Shown here: one piece after another, positions 1 to 8,531 of the stretch
How positions within the stretch are numbered: the first letter of the stretch is position 1
Layout: every line of letters begins with the position of its first letter
From: Streptomyces sp. CMB-StM0423
GTDB lineage: Bacteria; Actinomycetota; Actinomycetes; Streptomycetales; Streptomycetaceae
Direction: 5' to 3'
DNA: 64,000 nucleotides
Assembly (NCBI RefSeq): GCF_002847285.1
Contig: NZ_CP025407.1
Coordinates: 7,753,001-7,817,000 of the forward strand
Notes under the pieces: generated by a model
What the model was told of the DNA's origin: nothing
The model's database searches: none
Seen by the model: the letters and a program-made list of their open reading frames with translations, nothing else
Made by a program: the position numbers and the translations under genes

Positions 1-201
1 CTGGGTGAAGGCGAGGGTCAGCAGGAAAGCGAAGAGGATCTGTACGCCCGTCTGCGTCACCCGCAGTTCCTGGAGCAGCTCCACGAAGTTGCGGTCGTCC
101 CGCTCCAGCGCGGTCTCGTGGCGCACGTATGCCGCATCGGAAGCGGCATCCGCGGCAGGCGCCGTCGTGCCGTGCTCGTCCTCGTTCCGGTCTCGGTCCA
201 T
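1..201 (-). CDS. DUF6328 family membrane protein, N-terminal part
   Basis: Only the first 67 codons lie in the window; the rest runs off the left edge. The start is an ATG preceded by a GGGAAGGG ribosome site. The N-terminus is acidic and polar (about 35 residues), followed by a stretch resembling ELLQELRVTQTGVQILFAFL, which begins the first membrane segment and is typical of the actinobacterial DUF6328 family. The function of that family is unknown. The assignment rests on recognition of this one motif, since the remaining membrane helices are outside the window. Confidence 0.75.
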   Translation of the reverse strand, partial: MDRDRNEDEHGTTAPAADAASDAAYVRHETALERDDRNFVELLQELRVTQTGVQILFAFLLTLAFTQ

Positions 202-230
202 GCCCTTCCCGGTTGCCCGCTCCGCCCGTC

Positions 231-932
231 CTACTCCTCGTCTACCACCAGCAGCGCCTCCGCGCCCACCGGCCGGAACCCGGCGGCAAGGAATGCCCGC
301 ACGCTCGCCGCGTTGCCCGGCGCCACCTGCGCCCACAGCGGCTCGCCCGGCGGTACCAGGTGCCGGGCCGCCACCGCCAGCCGCCGCCCCAGCCCGCGCC
401 CCTGGGCGCCCGGCTCGACCTCCACGGCGGCCTCCCAGCGCCCGGCGACGCCACGGCCCAGCAGCACGGTGGCACCGGGGACGGTCCAGGCGCGGACGCC
501 GTCGCGGTGGCACAGGGCGCGGCGGATCCGGGGGTGGGTGCCGTCGGCGTCGGGCGCGAGCGGCAGCGGCGGCGGGCCCGGCAGGGGATCGGCGACCAGC
601 AGGGCGTCGATGTTGTTCACGGTGCGGCCCAGGCGGGCGGTGAGGGCGCCGAGGAACGGCGGGTTGAGCGGCGCGGACAGGTCGTCTGCGGGCAGCAGGC
701 CGCGTATCCACGCCGGGTCGGCGTCGGCGAAGACGACGTGGCTGCCGGTGAGCGCGAGGACGCCCGCGTCCCGGGGCGACGGCTGCGGGAGCACGGTGAC
801 CGCTCCGTCCGGCGGCGGGAAGTCGCCGCGGGCGGCCGCGGCCAGCAGCGCGGCGAGCCGGCCGCCGCCGGGCCCGCCGGCTCCGTACCCGGGCGTCGTC
901 AGGGGCACGGGATCAACGGGCTGCGGACACAT
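231..932 (-). CDS. GNAT family N-acetyltransferase
   Basis: This is a 233-residue protein. The ATG was chosen because a GAGGAG ribosome site lies 9 bases upstream; an open frame extends further upstream but has no such site. The C-terminal third carries the acetyl-CoA binding signature of GNAT enzymes (GRGLGRRLAVAARHLV), then a typical APGNAASVRAFLAAGF strand-helix. The N-terminal half is less conserved and may hold a second, degenerate GNAT fold. The substrate cannot be predicted. It lies downstream of the clpP pair on the same strand but is separated by about 80 bases, so it may have its own promoter. Confidence 0.75.
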   Translation of the reverse strand: MCPQPVDPVPLTTPGYGAGGPGGGRLAALLAAAARGDFPPPDGAVTVLPQPSPRDAGVLALTGSHVVFADADPAWIRGLLPADDLSAPLNPPFLGALTARLGRTVNNIDALLVADPLPGPPPLPLAPDADGTHPRIRRALCHRDGVRAWTVPGATVLLGRGVAGRWEAAVEVEPGAQGRGLGRRLAVAARHLVPPGEPLWAQVAPGNAASVRAFLAAGFRPVGAEALLVVDEE

Positions 933-1011
933 GACGGCTGGCTCCTCGAAGCGCGGCGGGCGGAACGCGGCCAACCTATCCGGCCGTACGCCACCCGCCC
1001 CCGCCCGCCCG

Positions 1012-1335
1012 TCACGGCGCCCCGTCGGGCTCCTGCGGCCCCGGGGGCACCGCCACCAGCCGGGTGCGCCGCTCCCCGTCGAGCACCCGCAGCGCACGCG
1101 CCATGGTCGCCGCGTGGATCTGCGTCTCGCGCCGCTCGTGCATCAGCGCCAGCGCGTCCCGCAGCCCGACCGCGGTGCGCACCAGCGCCTGCGCGGCGCG
1201 CAGGCCCGCGTACGTGTCCGTGCCGCGCGCCGGGTTGATCCGGCCCAACTGGTCGACGGCGTCCAGATAGCGGTCGATCACCTCCGACTCCGCACGCGTG
1301 AGCGCGGGCAGCGGCGGCAGTTCTGGCGGCAGCAC
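1012..1335 (-). CDS. conserved hypothetical protein downstream of clpP
   Basis: This 107-residue, mostly helical protein has no recognised domain. It starts with GTG. The ribosome site GGGAGGTGA overlaps the end of clpP, whose stop codon lies 6 bases before this start, so the two genes are almost certainly cotranscribed and translationally coupled. Residues 12-80 (beginning ALTRAESEVIDRYLDAVDQLGRINPARGT in part) are predicted helical and contain conserved-looking Arg and Asp. There is no signal peptide or membrane segment. An accessory role connected with the Clp peptidase is suggested only by the coupling. Confidence 0.6.
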   Translation of the reverse strand: MLPPELPPLPALTRAESEVIDRYLDAVDQLGRINPARGTDTYAGLRAAQALVRTAVGLRDALALMHERRETQIHAATMARALRVLDGERRTRLVAVPPGPQEPDGAP

Positions 1336-1341
1336 GGTCCG

Positions 1342-1977
1342 TCACCTCCCGTAGTGCGCGGAGCTCGTGCCCTTGCGGCTCTCGGTCATCCGGTCGGCCA
1401 GCCCGTATGCGATGGCCTGCTCGGCGTCGAGGATCTTGTCGCGCTCGATGTCCTCGCGGATCTGCTCGATCGGCGTGCTGGAGTGCCGGGCGAGCAGTTC
1501 CTCCAGCAGGGCGCGGTGCCGCAGCAGCTCCCGCGCGTAGATCTCCAGGTCGCTCGCCTGTCCCTGCACCGGCTCGGCGAACGACGGCTGGTGGATGAGC
1601 ACGCGCGCGCCGGGCAGCACGTACCGCTTGCCGGGGGTGCCGGCGGCCAGCAGCACGGCGGCGGCGGAGGCGGCCTGCCCGAGGCAGACGGTCTCGATGT
1701 CGCTGGTGACGAACTGCATCGTGTCGTAGATCGCGGTCATCGCCGTGAACGAGCCGCCCGGGGAGTTGATGTACAGCGAGATGTCCTGGTCGGGGGAGGC
1801 GTGCTCCAGATGCATGAGCTGGGCCATCACGTCGTTCGCCGACGTGTCGTCGACCTGTGTGCCGAGGAAGACGATCCGCTCCTCCAGCAGCTTCGAGTAC
1901 GGATCCTGCGTGCGCACCCCGCTGCTCGTCCGCTCGGTGAACTCCGGCAGCACGTAGCGCGCCGTGGGGCTGTCCAT
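1342..1977 (-). CDS. clpP: ATP-dependent Clp protease proteolytic subunit (ClpP paralogue)
   Basis: This 211-residue serine peptidase belongs to the ClpP family (S14). The catalytic triad is intact: Ser104 in GQAAS, His129 in LIHQPS and Asp180 in IERDKILDA. The start at 1977 follows a GAGGGAGAGG ribosome site; an ATG 11 codons upstream is possible but less well placed. Streptomyces carries several clpP genes. The N-terminal ARYVLPEFTERTSSG resembles the accessory ClpP3 to ClpP5 types rather than the housekeeping ClpP1/P2 pair, and no second clpP sits next to it here. It is divergent from an antitoxin-like gene across an 82-bp region. It would degrade proteins delivered by Clp ATPases in the cytoplasm. 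Confidence 0.9.
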   Translation of the reverse strand: MDSPTARYVLPEFTERTSSGVRTQDPYSKLLEERIVFLGTQVDDTSANDVMAQLMHLEHASPDQDISLYINSPGGSFTAMTAIYDTMQFVTSDIETVCLGQAASAAAVLLAAGTPGKRYVLPGARVLIHQPSFAEPVQGQASDLEIYARELLRHRALLEELLARHSSTPIEQIREDIERDKILDAEQAIAYGLADRMTESRKGTSSAHYGR

Positions 1978-2026
1978 GGCCGTCGGCACCTCTCCCTCTC
2001 TCGGTTTCATGATCCTCGGTGCAAAA

Positions 2027-2041
2027 TGTACAGGACGTACA
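2027..2041. promoter_or_regulatory. TGTAC-N5-GTACA inverted repeat, likely antitoxin operator
   Basis: The inverted repeat TGTACAGGACGTACA lies 19 bases before the antitoxin start, in the region shared with clpP. YefM-type antitoxins are known to bind sites with a TGTACA core, so this is a plausible autoregulatory operator that could also affect clpP. Confidence 0.5.
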
Positions 2042-2059
2042 TCCGGTTATGCTGGGAGC

Positions 2060-2368
2060 ATGGCGTACGAAATTCCGGTGACGCAAGCCCGCGCAGAATT
2101 GGCCGACTTGATCAACCGCGTGGTCTACGGCGGCGAGCGGGTCGTGGTCACGCGACACGGCAAGCCCCTCGTGGCCCTCGTCTCCGCCGCCGACCTGGAA
2201 AAACTCGACGAGTTGGAGAACCCGCCCGCCGAGGAGCAGATCATCACCACCGTCTCCGGCGTCCACACCGCCCGCCCCGCCGGATCTGCCACGGGCGAAC
2301 GCCGCTTCGGCATCGCCGCCGAACACCGTGCCCCCGACACCCGTGCGAGCGGCGAGGGCCCCGCCTGA
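2060..2368 (+). CDS. Phd/YefM family antitoxin (orphan)
   Basis: This 102-residue protein has an N-terminal DNA-binding and dimerisation domain typical of Phd/YefM antitoxins (residues 1-50: MAYEIPVTQARAEL then GERVVVTRHGKPLVALVS). The start follows a CTGGGAG ribosome site. In type II toxin-antitoxin systems such proteins bind the promoter and neutralise a cognate toxin through the C-terminal tail. No toxin gene follows: 89 bases downstream comes the end of a convergent MFS gene. The C-terminal 45 residues are Pro/Ala/Arg rich and do not look like a standard toxin-binding segment. It may be a solitary regulator or have lost its partner. Confidence 0.8.
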   Translation: MAYEIPVTQARAELADLINRVVYGGERVVVTRHGKPLVALVSAADLEKLDELENPPAEEQIITTVSGVHTARPAGSATGERRFGIAAEHRAPDTRASGEGPA

Positions 2369-2457
2369 CCGCAGGAGCGCGGGACGCCGGTCGACGGTGC
2401 GCGGCCGTGACGCAGCCGGCCGCCCACGCAACCGACCTGGCGGGGGGATCGAACGCG

Positions 2458-3666
2458 TCAACCCTGCTTCGAGGCCGGCATGGGCTCCCCGGCCGGGGAC
2501 GGGGCGAGGCGGCGGGTGGCCGCGGCGACCGCGAAGGCCGCAACGGCGATGCCCAGCGCGGTGAGGAACGCGGCCTGGACCGAGAAGCGGTCGATCGCAG
2601 CGCCGCCCGCGAACGAGCCGAAGGCGATGCCGGTGTTGATCGCGGAGGCCGGCAGCGACTGCGCGAGACCGCCGCCGGGTCCTGCCAGGCTGACGACGCG
2701 GTACTGCAGTGCAGGTGCCATGCCGAAGACGCAGAGACCCCAGGCCAGCATCGTCACGGCCACGACGACCGGGTTCGCGCCGAGGACGCAGAGGGTGAGC
2801 AGGGCGAGGGCACAGCCCGCCGTTCCCGCCACCAGCGTTCCCGCGGCGTTCCGGTCGGCGAACCGGCCGCCGCCGAAGGAGCCGATGGCCGTGGCGGCGC
2901 CGTACGCCAGCAGGAACACCCCCGCCGCCGCGCCGGAGACGCCGGTGGTCTCCGCGAGGAACGGCACGATGTAGGTCAGTGCGGCGTAGGTGGACGCGAA
3001 CACCAGGAAGCACAGCCCCAGCACGGCGAGGACCCGCGGCGCGAACGCGTGCCGGGCCTGGTCGGCCGCGCTCCCCTCCGCCGCCGGCACGGACGGGACC
3101 AGCGCCATGGCCGCGGCCAGGGCGGCGCCGGCGAGCACGATCACGGCCACGAACGTGCCGCGCCAACCGAGCAGGTTGCCCACCACCGTGCCCAGCGGCA
3201 CGCCGAGAGCGGCCGACACGGACACACCGGAGATGACCACCGCGATCGCGCGTCCCGCCCGCTCCGGCGGGACGCTCGCGAGCGCCACCGCGAACGCGGT
3301 GGCGTCGTAGAGACCGGCCGCCGCACCGGTCAGGGCCCGGCACGCGAGCAGCAGGCCGAAGCTGGTCGTGGTCACCGCGACCACGGTGCCCAGGATGAAC
3401 AGGACGAGGGCGCCGACGAGGACGGCGCGCTTGTCCAGCCGCATCGTCAGCGCGGTCAGGAGCGGCCCGCCGAAGGCCAGGCCGAGCGCGTACGTCGTGA
3501 CCAGCGCCCCGGCCGAGGAGACCGCGACGTCGAGGTCGCGCGCCATGACGTCGAGCACGCCGACCACCAGCAGCTCCGCATCGCCCATGACGAACATGCC
3601 GAGGAACAGCGTGCCGAGTACGTGGTTCGCCCGCCGCGTGCCGCGGGCGCCTGCCTGGGTGCGCAC
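2458..3666 (-). CDS. MFS transporter (12-TM drug or sugar efflux type)
   Basis: This 402-residue protein starts at a GTG with a strong AAGGAGG ribosome site 7 bases upstream. Twelve hydrophobic segments are visible. It carries the usual MFS features of the arabinose/drug exporter group: a VVGVLDVMARDLDV first loop, a LACRALTGAAAG motif in helix 4 and GVSVSAALGVPLGTVVGNLLG in helix 5. Actinobacterial relatives are annotated as Cmx/CmrA-like chloramphenicol or generic drug exporters, but the substrate cannot be read from sequence. It is convergent with the antitoxin gene and divergent from the DGPF/sigma-factor pair. Confidence 0.85.
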   Translation of the reverse strand: MRTQAGARGTRRANHVLGTLFLGMFVMGDAELLVVGVLDVMARDLDVAVSSAGALVTTYALGLAFGGPLLTALTMRLDKRAVLVGALVLFILGTVVAVTTTSFGLLLACRALTGAAAGLYDATAFAVALASVPPERAGRAIAVVISGVSVSAALGVPLGTVVGNLLGWRGTFVAVIVLAGAALAAAMALVPSVPAAEGSAADQARHAFAPRVLAVLGLCFLVFASTYAALTYIVPFLAETTGVSGAAAGVFLLAYGAATAIGSFGGGRFADRNAAGTLVAGTAGCALALLTLCVLGANPVVVAVTMLAWGLCVFGMAPALQYRVVSLAGPGGGLAQSLPASAINTGIAFGSFAGGAAIDRFSVQAAFLTALGIAVAAFAVAAATRRLAPSPAGEPMPASKQG

Positions 3667-3855
3667 GAGTCCTCCTTCGGGCGTGGCGGCACCGGGTGTG
3701 CCGCCGGGCGCCCGTGGTCGGCGGCGTATCCGGGAACCGGACACGGCTGCCTGGTAGGAATCGGTGGGAGGCGGCGTGTCCGGTTCGGCGCGGTGGCTTC
3801 GACCAGGGGGCGAGCGGCGGGACGAGGGGTTCCGCCCGACGACGAGGAGCGCACC

Positions 3856-4224
3856 GTGAAGTACCTGCTGATGATCTACGCCTCGACCGAGGAGTGGGAG
3901 GCGCTGAGCGAGAGCGAGCACGCGCGGATGGGCGCGGACTACGAGCAGTTGCTGGCGGACTGCACGGCGTCCGGCGAGTGGCTGGCCGGCGACCCGCTGG
4001 CGGGACCGCCGGCCGGCAGGTCGGTCCGGGTACGGGACGGGCAGACGCTCGCCACCGACGGTCCTTACCTCGAACTCAAGGAGCACATGGCCGGCTACTG
4101 GCTCGTCGACTGCGAATCCATGGACCGCGCCGTGGAGATCGCCGCCCGGTTCCCGGACGCCCGGCACTGGGGCGTCGAGGTCAGGCCGCTGCTCGGCCCC
4201 GGCGGCGCGGCCGACGAACTGTAG
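3856..4224 (+). CDS. YCII-related DGPF domain protein
   Basis: This is a 122-residue protein with a GTG start. It contains the YCII fold (MKYLLMIYASTEEWEAL at the start) and the signature DGPYLELKEHMAGYWLVD, the DGPF-type motif. DGPF proteins are the constant neighbours of ECF42 sigma factors, and here the sigma gene follows 2 bases after the stop codon. Their role is unknown; they have been proposed as partners or sensors in ECF42 signalling. Translation coupling with the sigma gene is likely. Confidence 0.85.
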   Translation: MKYLLMIYASTEEWEALSESEHARMGADYEQLLADCTASGEWLAGDPLAGPPAGRSVRVRDGQTLATDGPYLELKEHMAGYWLVDCESMDRAVEIAARFPDARHWGVEVRPLLGPGGAADEL

Positions 4225-4226
4225 CC

Positions 4227-5453
4227 GTGGTGACCGACGCCCGGCTGGAGGCGCACCTGCGGGAGCTGCTCCCGCAGGTGCTGGGCGCGCTCACCCGGCG
4301 TACCGGTGACTTCGACCGGGCCGAGGACGCGGTCAGCGAGGCGATGCTGGCGGCCGCGCAGCAGTGGCGGGCCGAGGGCGTGCCGGCCGACCCCCGCGCC
4401 TGGCTGGTCACGGTCGCGAGCCGCCGGCTCACCGACATGTGGCGCTCGGAGTCCGCGCGCCGGCGCCGCGAGCTCCGGACCGCCGAGGCGGAGGCGCGGC
4501 TGACCGCTCCGGTGGAGTACGCCGCGGACGACACCGCCGACCTCCTCTTCCTGTGCTGCCATCCGGATCTGTCGCCGGTCTCCCAAGTGGCGCTGACCCT
4601 GCGGGCGGTCGGCGGGCTGACCACCGCCGAGATCGCGGCGGCGTTCCTGGTGCCGGCCGACACCATGACGCGGCGCATCTCCCGCGCCAAGCGGGCGGTC
4701 GCGGCGGCGGGTGGCGGGTTCGGGGTTCTCGACGCCGCCACCAGGTCCGCGCGGCTGCCGATCGTGCTGCGGGTGCTCTACCTGATCTTCAACGAGGGCT
4801 ACTCGGCCGCCACCGGGGCGGAGCTGGCGCGGGTGGAGCTCTCCGGCGAGGCGATCAGGCTGACCCGCCAGCTCAGGGAGAGCCTGCCGGAGCAGTCCGA
4901 GCTGGCGGGCCTCCTCGCCCTGATGCTGCTCACCGACGCCCGCCGCCCGGCGCGGCTCGACGGCGACGGCAGGCTGGTGCCCCTGGAGGCGCAGGACCGC
5001 GGGCTGTGGCGGCGCGAACTCATCGACGAGGGCATCGCGATCCTCACCGAGGTCCTGCCGCGCCCGCCGGTCGGGCCGTACCGGCTCCAGGCGGCCATCG
5101 CCGCCGTCCACGACGAGGCGGAGCTCGCGCAGGACACCGACTGGCCGCAGATCCTCGGTCTCTACGACCTCCTGGAGCGGCTCGACCCCAGCCCGATGGC
5201 GCAGCTCGGCCGCGTGGTCGCCCTCGCCATGGTCGCGGGCCCCCGGGCCGGCCTGGCCGCCTGCGAGGAGCTGGCCGGGGAGTTGGGCGGTCACCACCGG
5301 TGGTTCGCCGTACGCGCCCACCTGCTGGAGGAGTCCGGCGAGGCATGGGCCGCCGTCCGCGCGTACCGCGAGGCGGCGCAGCGCACCGCGAGCCTGCCCG
5401 AGCACGACTACCTGACCCGCCGCGCCGACCGGCTCAGCGCGAAGCACGGCTGA
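4227..5453 (+). CDS. ECF42-like RNA polymerase sigma factor with C-terminal extension
   Basis: This is a 408-residue protein, much longer than a minimal ECF sigma factor. Region 2 spans about residues 10-75 (TGDFDRAEDAVSEAMLAAAQQW) and region 4 about 105-160 (LTLRAVGGLTTAEIAAAFLV). The remaining ~240 residues are a helical TPR-like extension of the DUF6596 type (FNEGYSA, LLTDARRPARLD). This layout plus the adjacent DGPF gene defines the ECF42 group, which has no classical anti-sigma factor; the extension is thought to control activity. Two GTG codons compete as the start and I took the first. Confidence 0.88.
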   Translation: MVTDARLEAHLRELLPQVLGALTRRTGDFDRAEDAVSEAMLAAAQQWRAEGVPADPRAWLVTVASRRLTDMWRSESARRRRELRTAEAEARLTAPVEYAADDTADLLFLCCHPDLSPVSQVALTLRAVGGLTTAEIAAAFLVPADTMTRRISRAKRAVAAAGGGFGVLDAATRSARLPIVLRVLYLIFNEGYSAATGAELARVELSGEAIRLTRQLRESLPEQSELAGLLALMLLTDARRPARLDGDGRLVPLEAQDRGLWRRELIDEGIAILTEVLPRPPVGPYRLQAAIAAVHDEAELAQDTDWPQILGLYDLLERLDPSPMAQLGRVVALAMVAGPRAGLAACEELAGELGGHHRWFAVRAHLLEESGEAWAAVRAYREAAQRTASLPEHDYLTRRADRLSAKHG

Positions 5454-5581
5454 CGTGCCCCACCCGCGGCGTAGGTCCGCGGGCCTCGGCCCGGGGCCGG
5501 CGAAGATCATCCGGTTGCCCGATGCCGCCCGGGCGGCGCCCGGGAAACGATGCCGGAGGACCCGCCGGAAGGAGCGCCCCC

Positions 5582-6100
5582 ATGTCGTACCCCGAAGACC
5601 TCGTCTACCCCGAGCCCCGCTACCACGGTGAGAGAGGCGAGGTGAACGCCACGTTCCGGCCGGCCGGCAACCCGCCGGACCTCACCTCGCCCGGTGGCTT
5701 CACCCGCTACCTCGCCACCGGGGAGTCGACCGGCGGTGAGTTCGGGCTGTACGACGTGCAGCTCGGCCCGCGCTCGCCCGGGGCGAAGACGCACTTCCAC
5801 AAGGCCATGTCGGAGTCCTTCTACGTGGTCTCAGGCGAGCTGGAGCTGTACGACGGCGACAGGTGGGTGACGGGGCGCGGCGGGGACTTCCTGTACGTGC
5901 CCGTCGGCGGGCTGCACGCCTTCAGGAACGCCACCGACGACCCCGTCCGCGTGCTCATGCTCTTCTCCCCGGGCGCGCCGCGCGAGGAGTACTTCGAGCG
6001 GGTCGCGGAGATGTCGCGGCGCGGCGGCGAGGAGCTGAAGCAGTTCCGCATCCGGCACGACAGCTTCTTCGTGGAGGACTTCGAGGACGACGCGGAGTAA
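5582..6100 (+). CDS. cupin domain protein
   Basis: This 172-residue protein starts at an ATG after a GGAAGGAG ribosome site. A single double-stranded beta-helix cupin is visible. Motif 1 is around residues 75-95 (PGAKTHFHKAMSESFYVVSGELEL), with two His and a Glu in metal-binding positions. Motif 2 is around 105-120 (GGDFLYVPVGGLHAFRN). The C-terminus is acidic. Cupins of this size bind small molecules or act as simple dioxygenases or isomerases, so no reaction can be assigned. It stands alone between the sigma gene and the MMPL leader. Confidence 0.8.
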   Translation: MSYPEDLVYPEPRYHGERGEVNATFRPAGNPPDLTSPGGFTRYLATGESTGGEFGLYDVQLGPRSPGAKTHFHKAMSESFYVVSGELELYDGDRWVTGRGGDFLYVPVGGLHAFRNATDDPVRVLMLFSPGAPREEYFERVAEMSRRGGEELKQFRIRHDSFFVEDFEDDAE

Positions 6101-6119
6101 CCGGCGGGTGCCCCGGCCC

Positions 6120-6291
6120 GGGCGCGGTCCATGGTGCGCAGGCACCAGGAGACGCCGCCGTCTGGTCCGGGCGCACCAGACGAGAACGGCCACGGCAGAC
6201 GATGTCCCGCCCGGCGCCGGACGGGAGTGTGGGCAGGGCGCGGGATTCCCGCGTTCTCCCCCTTCCTACGGGTGTCTGGAGTGATCGAGAA
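6120..6291 (+). promoter_or_regulatory. conserved transporter leader, copy A
   Basis: This leader immediately precedes the MMPL gene and is closely similar to the sequence upstream of the MFS gene at 13126-13292. It contains a hairpin TGGTGC-gcag-GCACCA (6132-6147), a second hairpin GTCTGGT-N8-ACCAGAC (6160-6181), a possible short reading frame opening at ATG 6202, a GCGGG/CCCGC hairpin, a pyrimidine tract and the block GGTGTCTGGAGTGATC (6271-6286). That block is identical in both copies and holds the ribosome site. It is probably a regulatory RNA or attenuator; this is inferred from duplication and structure. Confidence 0.55.
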
Positions 6292-8526
6292 GTGGCCACT
6301 TTTCTGTACCGGATCGGGCGGTGGGCCTTCCGGCGGCGCCGGCTCGTCGGCGGCACCTGGCTGGTCGCCCTGGTGCTGGCCGGGGTCGCCGCGGCCGCGG
6401 CGCCGGCCGGGGAGGAAGAGGACCTCTCCATGCCCGGCACCGAGTCGCAGAAAGCCTTCGACCTGCTCGACGAGCGCTTCCCCGAGAGCAACGCGCAGGG
6501 CGCCGAGGCCCGCCTGGTCTTCCGGGCGCCCGACGGGCAGCGGGTGACGGCGCAGGAGCACAAGGCGGCCGTCGCGGACGCGCTCGACTCGCTGGCGGGC
6601 GGCGGTCAGGTCGCGTCGGCCACCGACCCGTACGAGGCCGGTGACATCAGCGAGGACGGCACCATCGCCTACTCCACGATCACCTACACCGCGGACGCCG
6701 TGGACCTGACCGGGCCGACGAAAAGCGCCCTGGAGGACGCCGCGGACCAGGCCGGGGACGCCGGGCTGACCGTGGAGATCGGCGGTTCCGCGCTGGACGC
6801 GGAGGAGGAGCCGGGCGGGACGACGGAGATCATCGGCGTGGCGGTGGCCGCGGTGGTGCTGGTCCTCGCCCTCGGCTCGCTGGTCGCCGCCGGGCTGTCC
6901 CTGCTGACCGCGTTCGCGGGGGTGGCCATCGCCTTCGGGCTGGTCTCCGCGCTGGCCGTGCCGCTGGGCCTGACGTCCACCGTCGCCATCCTGGCGCTGA
7001 TGCTGGGGCTGGCGGTCGGCATCGACTACGCGCTCTTCATCACCTCCCGGTTCCGCGACGAACTCGCCCGCGGCAGCGAGCCGGAGGAGGCCGCCGGCCG
7101 GGCGGTGGGCACGGCCGGATCGGCCGTGGTCTTCGCCGGCGCGACGGTCTTCATCGCCCTGGTCGGCCTCGGCGTCGTCGGCATCCCCGAACTCACCAAG
7201 ATGGGCATGGGCGGCGCGGGTGCCGTGGCGCTCGCCGTCCTCGTCGCGCTCACCCTGGTGCCCGCGATGCTCGGCTTCGCCGGCCGGCGGGTGCTGTCCC
7301 GGGCCGCCCGCAAGGCCGCCCGGCGGGCCGGCGAGCGCCCGCACGCCGTGCCCGCCACCGTCGGCCGGCCCGGTCTCGGCGTCCGCTGGGCGCGCTTCGT
7401 CCTGCGGCGGCCGGTGGCCGTGCTGCTGGTCGCGGGGCTCGGCCTCGGCGCCGTCGCCGTACCGGCGCTGGGCCTCGAACTCGGGCTGCCGGGAGACGAG
7501 TCGAAGTCCGTCGAGACCACCCAGCGGCGCGCCTACGACCTGCTGTCGGAGGGCTTCGGGCCCGGCTTCAACGGCCCGTTGACCGTGGTCGTCGACACCT
7601 CGGAGGCCGCGGACACCGAGGCCGCCACCGAGCGGGTCGCCGAGACCGTACGGGACCTCGACGGCGTCGCCTCGGTCGGCGACCCGGTGCTCGACAAGGC
7701 CGGGGAGACAGCCCTCTTCACCGCCGTCCCGGAGACCGCGCCGAACAGCGGCGAGACCAAGGACCTGGTGAACTCGATCAGGGACGAGGCCGCCGGTGTC
7801 GAAGCCGACACGGGCGCGGAGGTCCTGGTTACCGGCACCACCGCGATGAACATCGACATCTCGGCAGCCATGTCGGACGCGCTGCTGCCGTATCTGACCG
7901 TGGTCATCGGCCTGGCGGTGCTGCTGCTGACGGTGGTCTTCCGCTCGGTCCTGGTCCCGCTCAAGGCCGCCCTCGGCTTCCTGCTGTCGGTCGGCGCCGC
8001 CTTCGGCGTCCTCGTCGCCGTCTTCCAGTGGGGCTGGGGGGCGGACCTGCTCGGCATCGAGCAGACCGGGCCCGTCATGTCGCTGATGCCGATCCTCATC
8101 ATCGGCATCGTCTTCGGGCTCGCCATGGACTACGAGGTCTTCCTCCTCACCCGGATGCGGGAGACCTACGTCCACGGCGCCTCGCCCGGCGAAGCGATCG
8201 TGCACGGGTTCCGGCACAGCGGCCGGGTGGTGGCCGCCGCGGCGATCATCATGATCAGCGTGTTCGCCGGATTCGTCGGGATGAGCAGCCCGACCATCCA
8301 GACGATGGGCGTGGGCCTGGCCGCCGCCGTCGCCTTCGACGCCTTCGTGGTCCGGATGGCGATCGTGCCGGCGGTCCTGGCGCTGCTCGGCCACCGGGCC
8401 TGGTGGCTGCCTCGTATCCTGAACCGCGTGCTGCCGAACGTGGACATCGAGGGCGAGGCGCTGAGCAGGCGGGCCCCCGCCCCCGCGAGCGGGTCGGTGC
8501 CGCGGCTGCCCGCCGGCCGGTACTGA
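6292..8526 (+). CDS. MMPL family RND-type transporter
   Basis: This 744-residue inner-membrane protein has the two-fold repeat of MMPL/RND pumps: helix 1, an extracytoplasmic loop (about residues 45-180), helices 2-6 with VGIDYALFITSRFRDEL, then a second loop (about 400-520) and helices 8-12 with LAMDYEVFLLTRMRE. The paired D-Y motifs are the proton-relay positions of the family. Such proteins export lipids or drugs. The GTG start gives the standard N-terminus VATFLYRIGRWAFRRRR and sits 10 bases after GGAG; starting at the leader ATG 6202 would add 30 residues in frame. A histidine kinase/response regulator pair follows after 5 bases. Confidence 0.9.
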   Translation: MATFLYRIGRWAFRRRRLVGGTWLVALVLAGVAAAAAPAGEEEDLSMPGTESQKAFDLLDERFPESNAQGAEARLVFRAPDGQRVTAQEHKAAVADALDSLAGGGQVASATDPYEAGDISEDGTIAYSTITYTADAVDLTGPTKSALEDAADQAGDAGLTVEIGGSALDAEEEPGGTTEIIGVAVAAVVLVLALGSLVAAGLSLLTAFAGVAIAFGLVSALAVPLGLTSTVAILALMLGLAVGIDYALFITSRFRDELARGSEPEEAAGRAVGTAGSAVVFAGATVFIALVGLGVVGIPELTKMGMGGAGAVALAVLVALTLVPAMLGFAGRRVLSRAARKAARRAGERPHAVPATVGRPGLGVRWARFVLRRPVAVLLVAGLGLGAVAVPALGLELGLPGDESKSVETTQRRAYDLLSEGFGPGFNGPLTVVVDTSEAADTEAATERVAETVRDLDGVASVGDPVLDKAGETALFTAVPETAPNSGETKDLVNSIRDEAAGVEADTGAEVLVTGTTAMNIDISAAMSDALLPYLTVVIGLAVLLLTVVFRSVLVPLKAALGFLLSVGAAFGVLVAVFQWGWGADLLGIEQTGPVMSLMPILIIGIVFGLAMDYEVFLLTRMRETYVHGASPGEAIVHGFRHSGRVVAAAAIIMISVFAGFVGMSSPTIQTMGVGLAAAVAFDAFVVRMAIVPAVLALLGHRAWWLPRILNRVLPNVDIEGEALSRRAPAPASGSVPRLPAGRY

Positions 8527-8531
8527 CCGGC

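Noticed and set aside
2458..3343. Long alternative frames over the MFS gene and neighbours
   Set aside because: The true frame shows twelve membrane helices and a strong ribosome site; the others are Arg-rich shadows.
118..4224. A 1,368-codon open frame on the plus strand across the left end
   Set aside because: It covers five recognisable minus-strand genes and only its last 122 residues (the DGPF protein) make sense; the rest is a shadow.
6202..6291. In-frame N-terminal extension of the MMPL protein from ATG 6202
   Set aside because: The second leader copy has a one-base difference that closes the equivalent frame, and the protein family normally begins at the GTG; I treat the stretch as leader.
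6120..6291. Guanidine (ykkC class) or c-di-AMP riboswitch
   Set aside because: None of the diagnostic conserved loops of those classes could be found in either copy.
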